A stretch of DNA of 64,000 bases from an uncultured Clostridia bacterium (GCA_937877675.1 CALEIS010000135.1:1-64000), one strand, 5' to 3'; counted from the first letter of the stretch, positions 1-9,453 are shown. Translations and numbers: made by a program. Notes: generated from the letters alone by a model not told the origin.

Positions 1-400
1 CTTGTGTTCTCTTCCCAAGACAACGACCTAACTCATAAAAAGACATAGGCTGATGGTATTGAGAATTAGGGAAAAAGAATGAAACAATCATTCCAGAAGT
101 GTTTATGTACTTCTGTTCCCATTCAATCTGTTTTCTCAAATCATCAACATCATTGAAATCACAAGTAGGGCGAACAGGGGAAAAGAACACAATACCCTTT
201 TTATGTTTCCAATTCTCTTTGAAATACGCAATCACTTCATCTCGCCAATCATTATCAGGAATTACACCACCTGCCAAGAAAACAGAAATAGAGAACTCAC
301 TAAAATAACTTTCAAAATGGAAGTTTTCAGGACAAGTCACCAACGTGATTTTGTTGGTAAACTTGTCTCTTGCTTCTTTTGCGTATGAATTATAAAACAT
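1..400 (-). CDS. Nucleoside 2-deoxyribosyltransferase-like protein (partial)
   Basis: The gene starts at 400 and runs off the left edge, so the C-terminus is missing. Its ATG overlaps the stop of the upstream nicotinamidase-ACP gene (TGATG), which shows translational coupling. The visible 133 residues have a Rossmann-like pattern: a strand ending VFLAGG, then DWRDEV, a second strand VFFSPVRP, the motif QIEWE, and later FYELGR. This order matches the Nuc_deoxyri_tr2 type of nucleoside 2-deoxyribosyltransferase-like family, in which the QxxWE glutamate region and the ELG helix form the nucleoside site. Known members exchange or hydrolyse N-glycosidic bonds of nucleosides. The next gene upstream is a nicotinamidase, so a role in nucleotide or NAD metabolism is plausible, but substrate and direction are inference. 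Confidence 0.6.
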   Translation of the reverse strand, partial: MFYNSYAKEARDKFTNKITLVTCPENFHFESYFSEFSISVFLAGGVIPDNDWRDEVIAYFKENWKHKKGIVFFSPVRPTCDFNDVDDLRKQIEWEQKYINTSGMIVSFFFPNSQYHQPMSFYELGRCLGKRTQ

Positions 401-1305
401 CAGTTCTTCTTAGATGAAATGAGTTTGATAGCGTCACCAATAGTCTTTACTTCCATAGCCTCCTCATCAGAAATAGAGATGTCGAACTTCTCCTCAATCT
501 CCATAAGGAACTCTACCTCATCAAGGCTATCGAACATGCAATCTTCCTTGAACTTGCTGTTCTTATCAATTCGGCTTTCATCACGGAAATTATACTTGGA
601 GCTATTGAGCATACCAAATACAATCTTCTCAATCTCCTCATCAGAAGGACGAACAGAAGTAAGTTCCATAATGCGAGTATCAAGTTCAACAGCAGTAGGA
701 ACATTCACCTCAATCTGACAGTTACGAAGAACAGTGCAAGCAGCAATGTGAGACTCAGGGCTAATGTCAGCACAAAGGTCTTCGAGAACAGTAATCTTTG
801 TATTAGGCATCAACCCACGAAGATAGAGAGCATTACTGATTACACAGATAGAAGTGCAGAAGCCCATAATAATAATCTCATCAATACACTGTCCAAGATT
901 TACTGCATTAGCACGAGAATGACCTACAACAATGCGACCCAACCACTCACTCATGAATGTAGGCTTATTGAAAATCTTATTCTGATTCACATACTTAGCC
1001 ACACTAGGAACAATCTCCCAACCTTCAGTATTCATGATACAGTGGCGAACAGGAAGCTTCTGTCCCTCAAGAGTCTTCTCATAAACCTCAAACTCAGAGA
1101 CATTGATACCGAAGAAGGGGTCTTTAGTATTCTCATCACAGTGAGTATCACGAGTTGCCCAGATACCAACAGTTTCAGGGTCATCCTTTACACTCTCAAG
1201 GAACTGTGCAATCTTCTCAGTGGTAGCAACTGCCCAAGGAGAACCAAGAGAACCACTTACAAAGTCGTTCTGTACGTCAATTACAATGTATAATTTATTA
1301 CTCAT
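400..1305 (-). CDS. Nicotinamidase/isochorismatase-like hydrolase fused to acyl carrier protein
   Basis: A 301-residue two-domain protein. Residues 1-205 are a cysteine hydrolase of the isochorismatase/nicotinamidase family: VIDVQNDF with D10, K114 in NKPTF, and C154 in GFCTSICV form the expected Asp-Lys-Cys triad, and TRDTHCDE near 52-58 resembles the metal-binding strand. Residues about 225-301 are a complete acyl carrier protein: the DSLD motif with S260 is the normal phosphopantetheine site, followed by a typical EEKFDI helix and a TIGDAI helix. Nicotinamidases convert nicotinamide to nicotinate in NAD salvage; ACPs carry thioester-bound acyl groups. I know of no standard pathway that needs the two joined. 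The downstream gene is a deoxyribosyltransferase-like protein. Domain calls are firm; the joint function is unknown. Confidence 0.85.
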   Translation of the reverse strand: MSNKLYIVIDVQNDFVSGSLGSPWAVATTEKIAQFLESVKDDPETVGIWATRDTHCDENTKDPFFGINVSEFEVYEKTLEGQKLPVRHCIMNTEGWEIVPSVAKYVNQNKIFNKPTFMSEWLGRIVVGHSRANAVNLGQCIDEIIIMGFCTSICVISNALYLRGLMPNTKITVLEDLCADISPESHIAACTVLRNCQIEVNVPTAVELDTRIMELTSVRPSDEEIEKIVFGMLNSSKYNFRDESRIDKNSKFKEDCMFDSLDEVEFLMEIEEKFDISISDEEAMEVKTIGDAIKLISSKKN

Positions 1306-1319
1306 ATTTAGATTTTATG

Positions 1320-1520
1320 TTAGTTCTGTTTGTAATATTTGAAAAAGGTTTCATAATAAAGAGCGATTGCTCCTGCTTTTTCCATTGAGGAGATGTTAGG
1401 ATGGTCAAAGCTAAGTTTCCCATCAATGTACACACTTACAACGTAAGCTACTTCTTGAGGAACAAGTGAGAACTTATCCTCATTTGCCCATTGGTCACGA
1501 ATTTCAATCTTATAATCCAT
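1320..1520 (-). CDS. Hypothetical protein, 66 aa
   Basis: A small soluble protein with no family I recognise. It starts at an ATG that overlaps the end of the upstream gene by 11 bases and ends 15 bases before the nicotinamidase-ACP start, so it sits in the same early operon driven from 1881-1909. The composition is ordinary (acidic and aromatic residues, no membrane segment). The reading frame is short, but its position in a tightly packed run supports it as real. Confidence 0.6.
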   Translation of the reverse strand: MDYKIEIRDQWANEDKFSLVPQEVAYVVSVYIDGKLSFDHPNISSMEKAGAIALYYETFFKYYKQN

Positions 1521-1872
1521 AACTTTCCATGTCTAATTGTTCAATACGAGGAAGACGAATACACTTCTCAATGAGGTAAGTTTGAGTTGTCGCAAATTCT
1601 GCGTCATCTCCATACTTGTACCAAAAGCGGAGGGAAATATGATTGTCGAACTCCATAAGTTCCCACTTATGACATTCAGCCAAGGTAAATCTATCAGCCT
1701 CATAATAACCACTACGAATTCCCCAACTCTTAGGGTCATACTTACAAGGGATATGCTTACCTACCCAATTCTCAAGAAGAATGAACTGACCAATATCCCA
1801 ACCAAATGTGGCTTCCATCCACAGTCGGAAATGCTCAGTAATTTCTCCACTTTTTAGAATCTTCTCTTCCAT
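1510..1872 (-). CDS. Hypothetical early protein, 120 aa
   Basis: First gene of a minus-strand early operon. I place the start at the ATG at 1872 (MEEKIL), not at the upstream in-frame GTG at 1893, because that GTG lies inside the promoter. The -10 box of the promoter at 1881-1909 ends only eight bases before this ATG, so the message is essentially leaderless. The protein is rich in Trp and Tyr (for example FRLWMEATFGWD) and has no recognisable domain. It overlaps the next gene by 11 bases. Confidence 0.65.
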   Translation of the reverse strand: MEEKILKSGEITEHFRLWMEATFGWDIGQFILLENWVGKHIPCKYDPKSWGIRSGYYEADRFTLAECHKWELMEFDNHISLRFWYKYGDDAEFATTQTYLIEKCIRLPRIEQLDMESYGL

Positions 1873-1880
1873 ACGCAGAG

Positions 1881-1909
1881 ATGATAGCACCACTTTATGA
1901 GATTGTCAA
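1881..1909 (-). promoter_or_regulatory. Early sigma70-type promoter
   Basis: On the minus strand: TTGACA, 17 bases, TATCAT. Eight bases separate the -10 box from the ATG at 1872. Confidence 0.85.
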
Positions 1910-1917
1910 GAGGAAAA

Positions 1918-1950
1918 ATAAAAAAGGAGTAACTTTTTTTAGTTACTCCC
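1918..1950 (-). terminator. Rho-independent terminator
   Basis: Minus strand: an 8-bp stem GGAGTAAC/GTTACTCC around a loop of A residues, followed by a T-rich tract. It lies after the 1979-2491 gene and before the early promoter of the next operon. The same stem sequence recurs at 29668-29692. Confidence 0.8.
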
Positions 1951-1978
1951 ATGATGAAACAAATTATTGAAATTATAA

Positions 1979-2491
1979 TTACTCAGCGGGTGTCTCGATA
2001 GGGCATGCGTCTGCTGCTGCCTTCTTGATATTAGCGAGTGTAAGATAACCGTCAGCTTGGAGAGCCTTAACAAAACCTTCGAGAACTGCAACTTTAGCAT
2101 TCAACTGAGCAATAGATTCAAGAGCTGCATCAAGTTTCTTAGTTGTAGTGAAAGCATAATTCTTTTGTTTAGTCTCGATGTTCTTTACTTTATCTTCGAG
2201 AGAAGTTACATCGGAAGAAACCTTAGAAATATCATTTGCCATTTTATCAACAATTTCAGAAGATACACTAGTAGTTTCAACTACATCAACTGTAGCAACC
2301 TATTGTTCAACAGAAACAGGCATAGAAGGATGAACTGCATTATGAATTGCAGTAACGATAGAAGCAACAGATACTTTACCTGTTACACCACTCTTACAAC
2401 CCAATACATAAAAATCAGCAGCTTCTAAATCGCTACCACCTGCAAGTGTAAGTTCCGATAAATCTGAAATCTTTTTAGTCTTTATTGCCAT
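1979..2491 (-). CDS. Hypothetical coiled-coil protein (one recoded TAG)
   Basis: A 170-residue protein visible only when the TAG at about 2300 is read through: the frame is continuous from MAIKTKKI at 2491 to TAA at 1979. The C-terminal half (from about residue 85) has heptad-like spacing of hydrophobic residues (SLEDKVKNIET, AQLNAKVAVLE) and is likely a trimeric or dimeric coiled coil. The N-terminal 60 residues resemble short repeats such as KISDLSELTLAGGSD that are common in phage tail-fibre tips and head fibres. It has a late-type promoter and is divergent from the tube-like gene, so a structural role (fibre or whisker) is the best guess. No family is firmly recognised. Confidence 0.65.
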
Positions 2492-2495
2492 TTGT

Positions 2496-2520
2496 CTATA
2501 TTTAGTATAAAAGTAAATAA
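2496..2520. promoter_or_regulatory. Divergent late promoters
   Basis: Two late-type elements share this gap: on the minus strand ACTAAATATAG (2496-2506) just upstream of the ATG at 2491, and on the plus strand AGTAAATAA (2512-2520) eight bases before the ATG at 2528. Both resemble the T4 late -10 TATAAATA. Confidence 0.55.
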
Positions 2521-2527
2521 ACAGAGA

Positions 2528-3475
2528 ATGGAAATAAAATCATCTACAATAACAAATGACGATGGGACAACAGGTTATATAACAAATGCTAACAAGTATT
2601 TGTATTCTGATGATTATCTTAAAAAATATAAATTGTTGGAACTATTATCCAACAATAAAAATGTCGCTCGCAAGACTGTAACGGCAGGTGGTGTAAAAGG
2701 TAAAGATTCAACAGAAAAAGCAAATACTAATGGGCCTACAATTCTTAACTTCATAACAAAATTACAAAAGTTTTAGTTTGCACCACCTTCTGATAATTTA
2801 TGGACAATCTCAATTGACACTATGGACAATTTAGATTAGAAAAAGTCAGGATTACCAACACTATATAGTGCTATCACAGCAGCAAATGATAGTTGGAAAT
2901 CAATTGTCCAAACACGATGGGAAGTCAATATGTAGCAAGTTATAAAAAATGATAAAAAATCAGTACAAAATTATATAGAAGATTTTTGTTCCCAATCTGG
3001 TATTTTCCTTGCTCAGAATATAAATTTCACAACCCATGCTGCTACTGTCATTGATTCTGTATTTCCATAGGCACAACAACATGGTGGCTTTTTGAACTTT
3101 GGTTATATTGCACAAAACAGACAAGTAAATCGTTCTCTCAAAGTAAACTTCTTGGTTTCAAACTGGGATATTGGTGATATTTTATTTGAACCTTGGATTG
3201 CAGCAGTTGCTCAAAGAGGATTGATTTAGGATGGTAGTTCTTCAATAAAAGCAAAAATAACAATAAAATAGTATTCTGCTAACATGCCCAAGTAGTATAA
3301 TAATAACTAGTCATTTACGCAAATGGAATGCAGAAAAGAATATATATTTTTAAATTGTGTCCCAGTCAATCGTTCTTCAATAGAAAAAACATATGATTTT
3401 AATACCGCAGGTACATTCAAATCAATACCTATTGAATTTAGATATGAAGATTATAAAATAAAATACTTATACTAA
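2528..3475 (+). CDS. Tail tube-fold protein (gp19/gp54-like), TAG-rich
   Basis: A 315-residue protein reconstructed by reading eight in-frame TAG codons as glutamine; it ends at TAA. The N-terminal 75 residues are low-complexity. From about residue 85 it shows a tail-tube-like pattern: DNLWTISID, a central NFGYIAQNRQVNRSLKVNF strand pair, WDIGDILFEPWI, and a late RSSIEKTYDF followed by a final strand. This order resembles T4 gp19 (tube) and especially gp54 (tube initiator, about 320 aa). It lies two genes upstream of the sheath. I chose the ATG at 2528 rather than the in-frame TTG at 2492 because the late promoter lies between them. A neck or tube-terminator protein is the main alternative. 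Confidence 0.55.
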
Positions 3476-3477
3476 TT

Positions 3478-3930
3478 ATGAATATTTTCCAATTAAATCA
3501 AGTTCTTCTTGAATACAACAAGTCAGGCAAAATGACAACTCTTGCTGACCCTGGTGGTGATAAGGCTGCTGGTAAAAGTTTTGACCGTGTTGCAGCAGGT
3601 CTTACTGCACCTAAACAACAATCTACACGTGAACCCTCCGAAACCGAAAAACAATTTCCCAACTTAGCAAAGACAGTTGAAGAAATGAAAGCAAATCAAA
3701 TTCAAGGTAATAAGATTGTTATTGGTGCTGCGCTCAATGATTTACGAAAATTGGTTCAGATTAGAAATTTGAAACAAGATGGAAATGGGGAAATGATTTT
3801 ACCATTTGGTGATGACATTAGACTTATCCAAAAAGGTAATAATTATTTCATCCGTTATAAGGGTGTGGCAGATAAAGAAAAACAAACACAAGAAACAGAT
3901 ATTACACAAAATCCTCTTCCTGTTATGTAA
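3478..3930 (+). CDS. Small virion protein with head-targeting-like N-terminus
   Basis: A 150-residue protein starting two bases after the stop of the tube-like gene. The first 12 residues, MNIFQLNQVLLE, are nearly the same as the first 12 of the unrelated protein at 8103-8912 (MNIFELTRILNE). Both end in L-x-E, the consensus cut by T4-type prohead proteases, so this looks like a capsid-targeting peptide. The remainder is charged and partly disordered (KQQSTREPSETEK), then a compact domain with strands IRLIQKGNNYFIRYKG. No enzymatic motif is seen. A packaged internal protein or a tail-completion protein are both possible. It is read together with the upstream gene and immediately precedes the sheath. 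Confidence 0.6.
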   Translation: MNIFQLNQVLLEYNKSGKMTTLADPGGDKAAGKSFDRVAAGLTAPKQQSTREPSETEKQFPNLAKTVEEMKANQIQGNKIVIGAALNDLRKLVQIRNLKQDGNGEMILPFGDDIRLIQKGNNYFIRYKGVADKEKQTQETDITQNPLPVM

Positions 3931-3948
3931 TAAGTAATCGCAATAATG

Positions 3949-3957
3949 AATAAATAA
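3949..3957 (+). promoter_or_regulatory. Late promoter of the sheath gene
   Basis: AATAAATAA, followed eight bases later by the sheath ATG at 3966; matches the late consensus seen before other structural genes. Confidence 0.5.
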
Positions 3958-3965
3958 AAGTAATT

Positions 3966-6900
3966 ATGGCTTTAACATCTACATTAGGTTCACCAGGAAT
4001 CGAAATTAGAGAAGTTGACAATTCTTATCGTTTGGACTCTAGTACAGCAACAACGGTATACATACCAGGGTTTGCTGCACAAGGCCCTGTCGATGAAGTA
4101 ATGTCAGTTGGTTCTATTGGCGATTTTGAAACAATTTATGGCGTTCCAACAAATGCTGCTGAAAGATATTTTTATTATACAGTAAAAGCTGTGTTGGATA
4201 ATTCAGGGGCAGGTGTAACTGTATTAACTTCTCGTCTTCCTTATGGCCCAAATAAGGGTGACTCAGTATCTAATGCATTTACGCTCTTAGCATATCCTGC
4301 CGTTCCTGTAATCAAGAAAAAACACGGGACTGATAAAAAGGTTTACGACTTTGACCAATATATTCTTAAAGATACTACAAATGAATCAAATTTTGCTGGT
4401 CTTTTCACACTAGACAATGGTAAAACAGCTACGGTTTAGGAATATCGTTTGACTATTGAAGGTTCTAAACAAAAACTATTAAAGGAAAATTCTAATATTA
4501 GTATTACTGGATTGGATGCTTCTTTACCTACAACACCCGCAACATCAATAGCAGTACCTGCAACAACAGATACTATTGTTATACCTAGCAGTGGCAATGC
4601 CCCAAAACTCTCATTCAGTGCTAAAGATGCAAAAGATGCAACACTTTCGCTTACTGCTCAAGGTATTGTTGGTTCTGAAATGGAATACATTTCAAACGAT
4701 AATGGTACTACAACATCAAAGATGATTGTTCATTTATCATACACAATTTTCGATGCAGCAGGTGAAAAATATGGTTCAATGTACATCAAATTAAAATATG
4801 CTGAATCAGTACATACACAAAAGTTTGTAAGTGCATCTGATACAACAATTGAATTTTCATATGCCGCTGCATATGAAGAGGCAACTACATTCTCAGGTAA
4901 AGCATCAAGTGATGAAACAAATGACGACCCAACCGATGACGTAACATACATCGTAGGCTCTCCTGTAACATATCATATTTCTCTCAATGAATATTATAAA
5001 CTCATTACAGGAGAATCTTTGAATTGGGATGATACACCAGCTTCTCAAACTGATTTATCATCTTATAGTAATATTGGTAAGGCTGCTTTCATTGTAATCA
5101 ATACATCTCGTTCAATTATCAATAACAACTTTGAAGGTTTTTACCTTGGTATGACTGATAATATGTTCGTAACTCCAAGTGATGATTACACATATGATGC
5201 TATTGATAGTGTAAAGATTACAACTAAGTATTACGACCCTTCAAAATCTGGGGCTACAGGTCTAATTGACAACGCTGCTGGAACAGGTGATTTCCATTCA
5301 TTGAATTCAAATCGTCTTTCATTCTTCCTTGACAGCAACTATCAGGGTTCTGTTTCTCGTGTTCTTACAAGAAATATCACATCAATGGATATTTCCACAA
5401 CAGAGTTTGACGATACCATTTCTATGGGTCTTTTCAAACTTACTAAGAATACTACAAGTTCTGATATTCTCAAACTCAATTACAATTTGAGAGAGAAGTA
5501 CAACTGGTCATTTGGTAAGACTCGTCTTAAATCATCTTCAACCGCAACTACTCCTGTATCTTACTTCGCAGAAAATGTAGTTGAAGATTCCAACAATCTT
5601 ACAATTCTTATAAATCCTAACGTAGCTAAGAAAGGATTTGTTGATAATGACGGTGTTGTCCGTGGTAAAATGCGTATCTTTGGTAATAAGTTGGTAGCAA
5701 ATCTTAACAACTTTGAAGATAAGTATCTCCTCCGTAGTTACATTAGTAATGCTACAACAATTTCTTCTACACAAACTGTTTCCGCATTAGTTCCATCAAG
5801 ATTGGCTAAGAGTTCTATTGAATCTTGGAGAAGTATAATCTCACAAGCAGGTGTTTCCCCAAGTTTCTTAAGTACAATTACTGATATTCAACCTTTGAAC
5901 TCTCTTATTCCTTTTGGTACATATACAGAAGAAACAACGAAATCCAAGATTATTGGTCAAGTTCCTGCTAAACTTGAACGTGCTCTTGAATTAGTTGAAA
6001 ACGATGAAGAATATCCTGACATTGATATTGTTCTCGAAGGTGGTCTTGGTACTATTTTCGCATATTCATGTAATTCAGGTGTGGCAGGAGAAGCACCAGG
6101 TGGTAATGCAAAACTTCTTCTTGATAATGAGATGAGAACAAAGAGTATCATCAATGAAGATGACGATAATACAAATACTTTCTTCGATGAAAATGCAATT
6201 CTCAATGGTGTAGAAGATTTGAGAACAGGTCGTACATCTATTTCTGACGCTGCTCAAGATTTCATTGATAATTATCGTGCAATTCAAACTGTATTCACTA
6301 ACTTTGCTAACTCTATGCAGAATGGTGGTCGTGGTGATTGCTTCTATATCTCTGACGTTCCAAGAGGTATTCTCATCAAGGGTAAGAATACAAAGATTAC
6401 TGACCTCTATGGTTCTACTATTGACAACAATACATATGACTTCGGTGAAGGTGTAAATCACTCATTCACGACATCTGTTCTTTATCCTATCAAGCACACA
6501 TTTGATACTGTTGTATCTTCTTACATGTCAACATATGCTCAGTGGGTAAAGGTTCTCGATAGCTTCTCTACCGAAAAGGTTTGGATTCCTGTTTCAGGTT
6601 ACATTGCAGGTAACATGGCTGCTACTGACGGTACTTATGGGCCTTGGTATGCTGCTGCGGGTCTTCGCCGTGGTGTTATCTCTGGTGTTCTTGACTATGC
6701 TCTTAGTCCTTCTGTAACACAGAGAACTGACCTCTACAAGATTTGCATCAACTCCGTACCTAAGATTCCTAACTACGGTGTAACAATCTGGGGTATCAGA
6801 ACTATGTCCAAGGCTGCTTCTGCATTCGACCAGAATACTTGCAGACGTACTTTCCTCTATATGGAGAAGAAAGTTAAGCAGACTCTCCGTTATTACATCT

Positions 6901-7160
6901 TCGAGCCTAATACATCTTACACTCGCTTGCAGATTGTAAATGACCTTGACCCATTCCTTGAGAAGGTTAAGAATGCAGGTGGTATCTATTCTTACACACT
7001 CGTTTGTGATACTACGAATAATACTCCTGATGTTATCAATAACGGTGACTTGGCTGTATCTATCGCTGCTGCTCCTACTCGTACCGCTGAAAACATTGTA
7101 GTAGAGTTCACAGCTAATAAGTACACTGAGGAAGTTTCCGCTGCTGAATCAATTCAGTAA
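3966..7160 (+). CDS. Contractile tail sheath protein
   Basis: A 1064-residue protein with one recoded TAG (4437-4439, TATV-Q-EYRL). The N-terminus SPGIEIREVD is the classic sheath start, and the last 250 residues carry the conserved sheath core: PVSGYIAGNMAATDGTYGPW, LRRGVISGV, IPNYGVTIWGIRTM and the FEPNTSYTRLQIVNDLDPFLE helix. These segments form the inner ring that interlocks around the tube in T4 gp18 and related sheaths. The central 500 residues are a large insertion, making this clearly longer than T4 gp18 (659 aa), and probably form decorated outer domains. Only one TAG occurs in over 1000 codons, in contrast to neighbouring tail genes. A strong plus-strand terminator follows at 7184-7211. 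Confidence 0.93.
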
Positions 7161-7183
7161 TAACATCTTCCAAAAACAATTAG

Positions 7184-7211
7184 GGCGTGCTCACTTAGAG
7201 CACGCCTTTTT
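7184..7211 (+). terminator. Terminator after the sheath gene
   Basis: Stem GGCGTGCTC/GAGCACGCC with loop ACTTA and a T5 tract. The stop codon of the convergent minus-strand gene (7191-7193) lies inside the stem. Confidence 0.85.
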
Positions 7212-8057
7212 CATTATAATCTTTATCGTTCTGTCATTGTCATTATACTTCAATGATTTACTCTTATCAAAAGCCTTTATCTTCATCCACTTAGGAATTA
7301 CTACTCCTACATCTACACCCTACCACTATAACTTCTAATCAATAATCACATAACCATCAGCATCTACTGCCACAATAGGATAAGGATTATCCCCCTTGAA
7401 ATAACATCCTAACAGTTCCTTTACCAATGCCTCATTCTTACTCGCCATTATCTGCCCTCCTTTGCCATTATTCACTTCCTCATGCTTACCAATCACTTCA
7501 AGAAGTTCATCTACATGCGCTCCGTCAAGCTTACCTTGGTTTCCCTTTACCTCATACACCACATCCCTAATCATCAAATCACCACTCACACCAATTGAAT
7601 TTGAAGGAATGCTAACTTCATCCACCATTGAGAACATCATACGAATTAGGTATTCTCCTCCTCCTATCGCTCTGTTAGGACTGATGCTATACAAACGCTG
7701 AGTATAAAGTGGTATCAATTCATCACTATAATCAATAAAGCGTTTGTACTTACCATGTTCAAGTATGTCATCAGTTTTCTTTACGCTATCCATAAGGTCA
7801 TACATCCACTCTTTAGTAAGATGTGCCTTATTATAAAGGTCATACTCCTTTACAAACATATCACGAACTCTATTACAATTATTGAAATTTGTTCGTGAGA
7901 GGTCTGCAATTACTTCATCCTTATCCTCAAAACAAGACTTGGCTTTTCGTATACAATCAATGGTTTCCTAAATCGTAGGCTTACCATTAGAATTGATAAA
8001 GCGAAAAGCCAAGCTCACTAGCTCATCCACTTCCTTTGTAATGTCCGTACTACTCAT
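7191..8057 (-). CDS. PD-(D/E)XK nuclease-like early protein (recoded)
   Basis: A 288-residue protein that requires TAG read-through in four places, one near residue 30 and three near the C-terminus, where the frame continues from VIID to a TGA inside the sheath terminator. The core (residues about 130-185) reads GGGEYLIRMMF, then GVSGDLMIRDVVYEVKGNQGK: a Glu on a helix, GD on a strand and E-V-K on the next strand, the order found in PD-(D/E)XK nucleases. The same pattern is in the neighbouring late gene 8103-8912, suggesting paralogues. This copy has a sigma70-type early promoter and begins only seven bases after its -10 box, and it lacks the head-targeting peptide. It may act on host or phage DNA early in infection; activity is unproven. 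Confidence 0.6.
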
Positions 8058-8064
8058 GAATGTA

Positions 8065-8094
8065 ATACTATCACAAAATAGGTGGGTATGTCAA
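8065..8094 (-). promoter_or_regulatory. Early sigma70-type promoter
   Basis: Minus strand TTGACA, 18 bases, TAGTAT; the ATG at 8057 is seven bases after the -10 box. Confidence 0.75.
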
Positions 8095-8102
8095 GAAGAA
8101 AA

Positions 8103-8912
8103 TTACTTTACATTATAATTCAATGCCAAATTACCGAAGCCTGTTTCCTGTCCTGCGGATTTCTTTACAAAGCTAATAACATTATGTTTCAAAAGAGGAC
8201 GGAAAGTTTCTTTGTTTACTAAAATATATTTTCCATTGTCAGTCATCAATAAAATGGCAGGTTTGTTTTTGAAGAATTGTAATAAAATACTTTCTTCAGT
8301 TTTATATTCACTTTCAGTTTTGACCTTTTTATTATCAATATATCCACTATTTGATAATTTTATCTCATATATCTGATTTCCTATCTGTACATCACCGCCA
8401 GATGAAGCCTTTTTACCGTTGAACACCAATCCAACAAATACTTCCCAAGGGCCGCAACCATAAGGTCTATAATTTTTCAACAATTCAACTATATCAGCCG
8501 ATATACCACTTTCAACTGTAATATCACCATTACCACGAAGTTTCAACGGCTGCTCCATATAGTTATTGAGTTTTTGAGCATCTTCATCACTCATTCTTCT
8601 CAAAATCTCACGAATAGTTGCTTCACTAGAAAATTTAGTAGTACCATTTTTAGGAATAAAATTATTATTTTCCAGTTTTGTAAAAATCTTATTTCTTAAA
8701 GAGAACTCATTTACTGCATCATCTATTGTATTATGAACTCTTGCTAATAATTCATTTTTCTTTTGTTTTTCTTTTTCGTTCGTGTTTTTTGAAGATTCAA
8801 TACTTTTATCGTATGTCAAAATGTCTTTAGATACCTTGGTTGCTAGTTCAGTATTTTTAAGTTTTCCACCATTTACCTCATTGAGAATTCTTGTGAGTTC
8901 AAATATATTCAT
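8103..8912 (-). CDS. PD-(D/E)XK-like protein with head-targeting N-terminus
   Basis: A 269-residue late protein. Residues 1-12 (MNIFELTRILNE) look like a prohead-targeting peptide ending in L-N-E, shared with the 3478-3930 protein. A helical region rich in Lys and Asn follows. Residues about 150-195 read YGCGPWEVFVGLVF, then SSGGDVQIGNQIYEIKLSNSG, i.e. E...GD...E-x-K, the signature order of the PD-(D/E)XK nuclease fold, and parallel to the early protein at 7191-8057. The late promoter at 8918-8928 and the targeting peptide suggest it is packaged in the capsid and delivered with DNA. That is inference. Alternatives are a DNA-packaging-linked nuclease or an inactive structural relative. It ends in TAA with no internal TAG. 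Confidence 0.6.
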   Translation of the reverse strand: MNIFELTRILNEVNGGKLKNTELATKVSKDILTYDKSIESSKNTNEKEKQKKNELLARVHNTIDDAVNEFSLRNKIFTKLENNNFIPKNGTTKFSSEATIREILRRMSDEDAQKLNNYMEQPLKLRGNGDITVESGISADIVELLKNYRPYGCGPWEVFVGLVFNGKKASSGGDVQIGNQIYEIKLSNSGYIDNKKVKTESEYKTEESILLQFFKNKPAILLMTDNGKYILVNKETFRPLLKHNVISFVKKSAGQETGFGNLALNYNVK

Positions 8913-8917
8913 CGTAG

Positions 8918-8928
8918 TATTATTTATT
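8918..8928 (-). promoter_or_regulatory. Late promoter
   Basis: Minus strand AATAAATAATA, five bases before the ATG at 8912. Confidence 0.5.
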
Positions 8929-8962
8929 GAAAAAGAAAGAGGGTAGGAATTACCCTACCCTC
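8929..8962 (-). terminator. Rho-independent terminator
   Basis: Minus strand stem GAGGGTAGG/CCTACCCTC with a GTAATT-type loop, followed by a T-rich tract. It closes the lipoprotein transcription unit. Confidence 0.85.
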
Positions 8963-8987
8963 AAGTATAATCATGGAGACTATAGTA

Positions 8988-9434
8988 TTATTTGCCACTC
9001 TCTACGAGCCAATGGTATTCAACCGCACGTCCAATACCACGAGCAATACCGTCAATAGCGGCTGCTGAATCCGCAGTCAAGTAACCCTCCTTACCTGCTA
9101 CGTTTGCATAGTAACTAAACAATACTTCAAAGGCTACAAGTACCTTCGTCCTACGCTTAGGAGAACTGAATTCCATAATAGCATCTTGACATGCCTTACG
9201 CAATTCCTCCACTGTTACTACACTATCAAAAGACATGTTAGCCAACATGTCAGAAATTCTTACAAGTTCGTCCTCATAAGAAGCATCTTTATCCAAAAGA
9301 CCACTAGCAATAATCAATGCTGTTGTCTCGGTATCCACTTCAAAACCTGTATCATTCTGAATAGTTCCATTAGGAACAATGCAAGAATTCAATAGGGCGA
9401 CTGATGCCAACATAGTAATGAATAAGTTTTTCAT
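8988..9434 (-). CDS. Late lipoprotein, 148 aa
   Basis: I start it at the ATG at 9434, twelve bases after a perfect TATAAATA late promoter, rather than at the longer in-frame start at 9500. The N-terminus MKNLFITMLASVALLNSC is a lipoprotein signal peptide with the lipobox LLNSC, so Cys18 would be lipidated. The mature domain is mainly helical and ends in a segment with AAAIDGIARGIGRAVEY. Phage lipoproteins of this size include outer-membrane spanins and superinfection-exclusion proteins. Late expression suits a spanin-like or surface role, but no inner-membrane partner is seen next to it. Implies a diderm host if it is a spanin. Confidence 0.65.
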   Translation of the reverse strand: MKNLFITMLASVALLNSCIVPNGTIQNDTGFEVDTETTALIIASGLLDKDASYEDELVRISDMLANMSFDSVVTVEELRKACQDAIMEFSSPKRRTKVLVAFEVLFSYYANVAGKEGYLTADSAAAIDGIARGIGRAVEYHWLVESGK

Positions 9435-9445
9435 AACCTTAAATT

Positions 9446-9453
9446 TATTTATA
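9446..9453 (-). promoter_or_regulatory. T4-type late promoter
   Basis: Exact TATAAATA on the minus strand upstream of the lipoprotein gene. Confidence 0.65.

Noticed and set aside
1873..1893. Longer N-terminus for the 1510-1872 gene from GTG at 1893
   Set aside because: The GTG lies within the promoter, upstream of the transcription start.
4437..4439. Sheath split into two genes by a stop codon or a sequencing error
   Set aside because: The stop is TAG in perfect frame, and dozens of other genes show the same; recoding explains all of them at once.
6075..6461. Open frames on the minus strand within the sheath gene
   Set aside because: They are antisense shadows of a conserved sheath region with no start signals.
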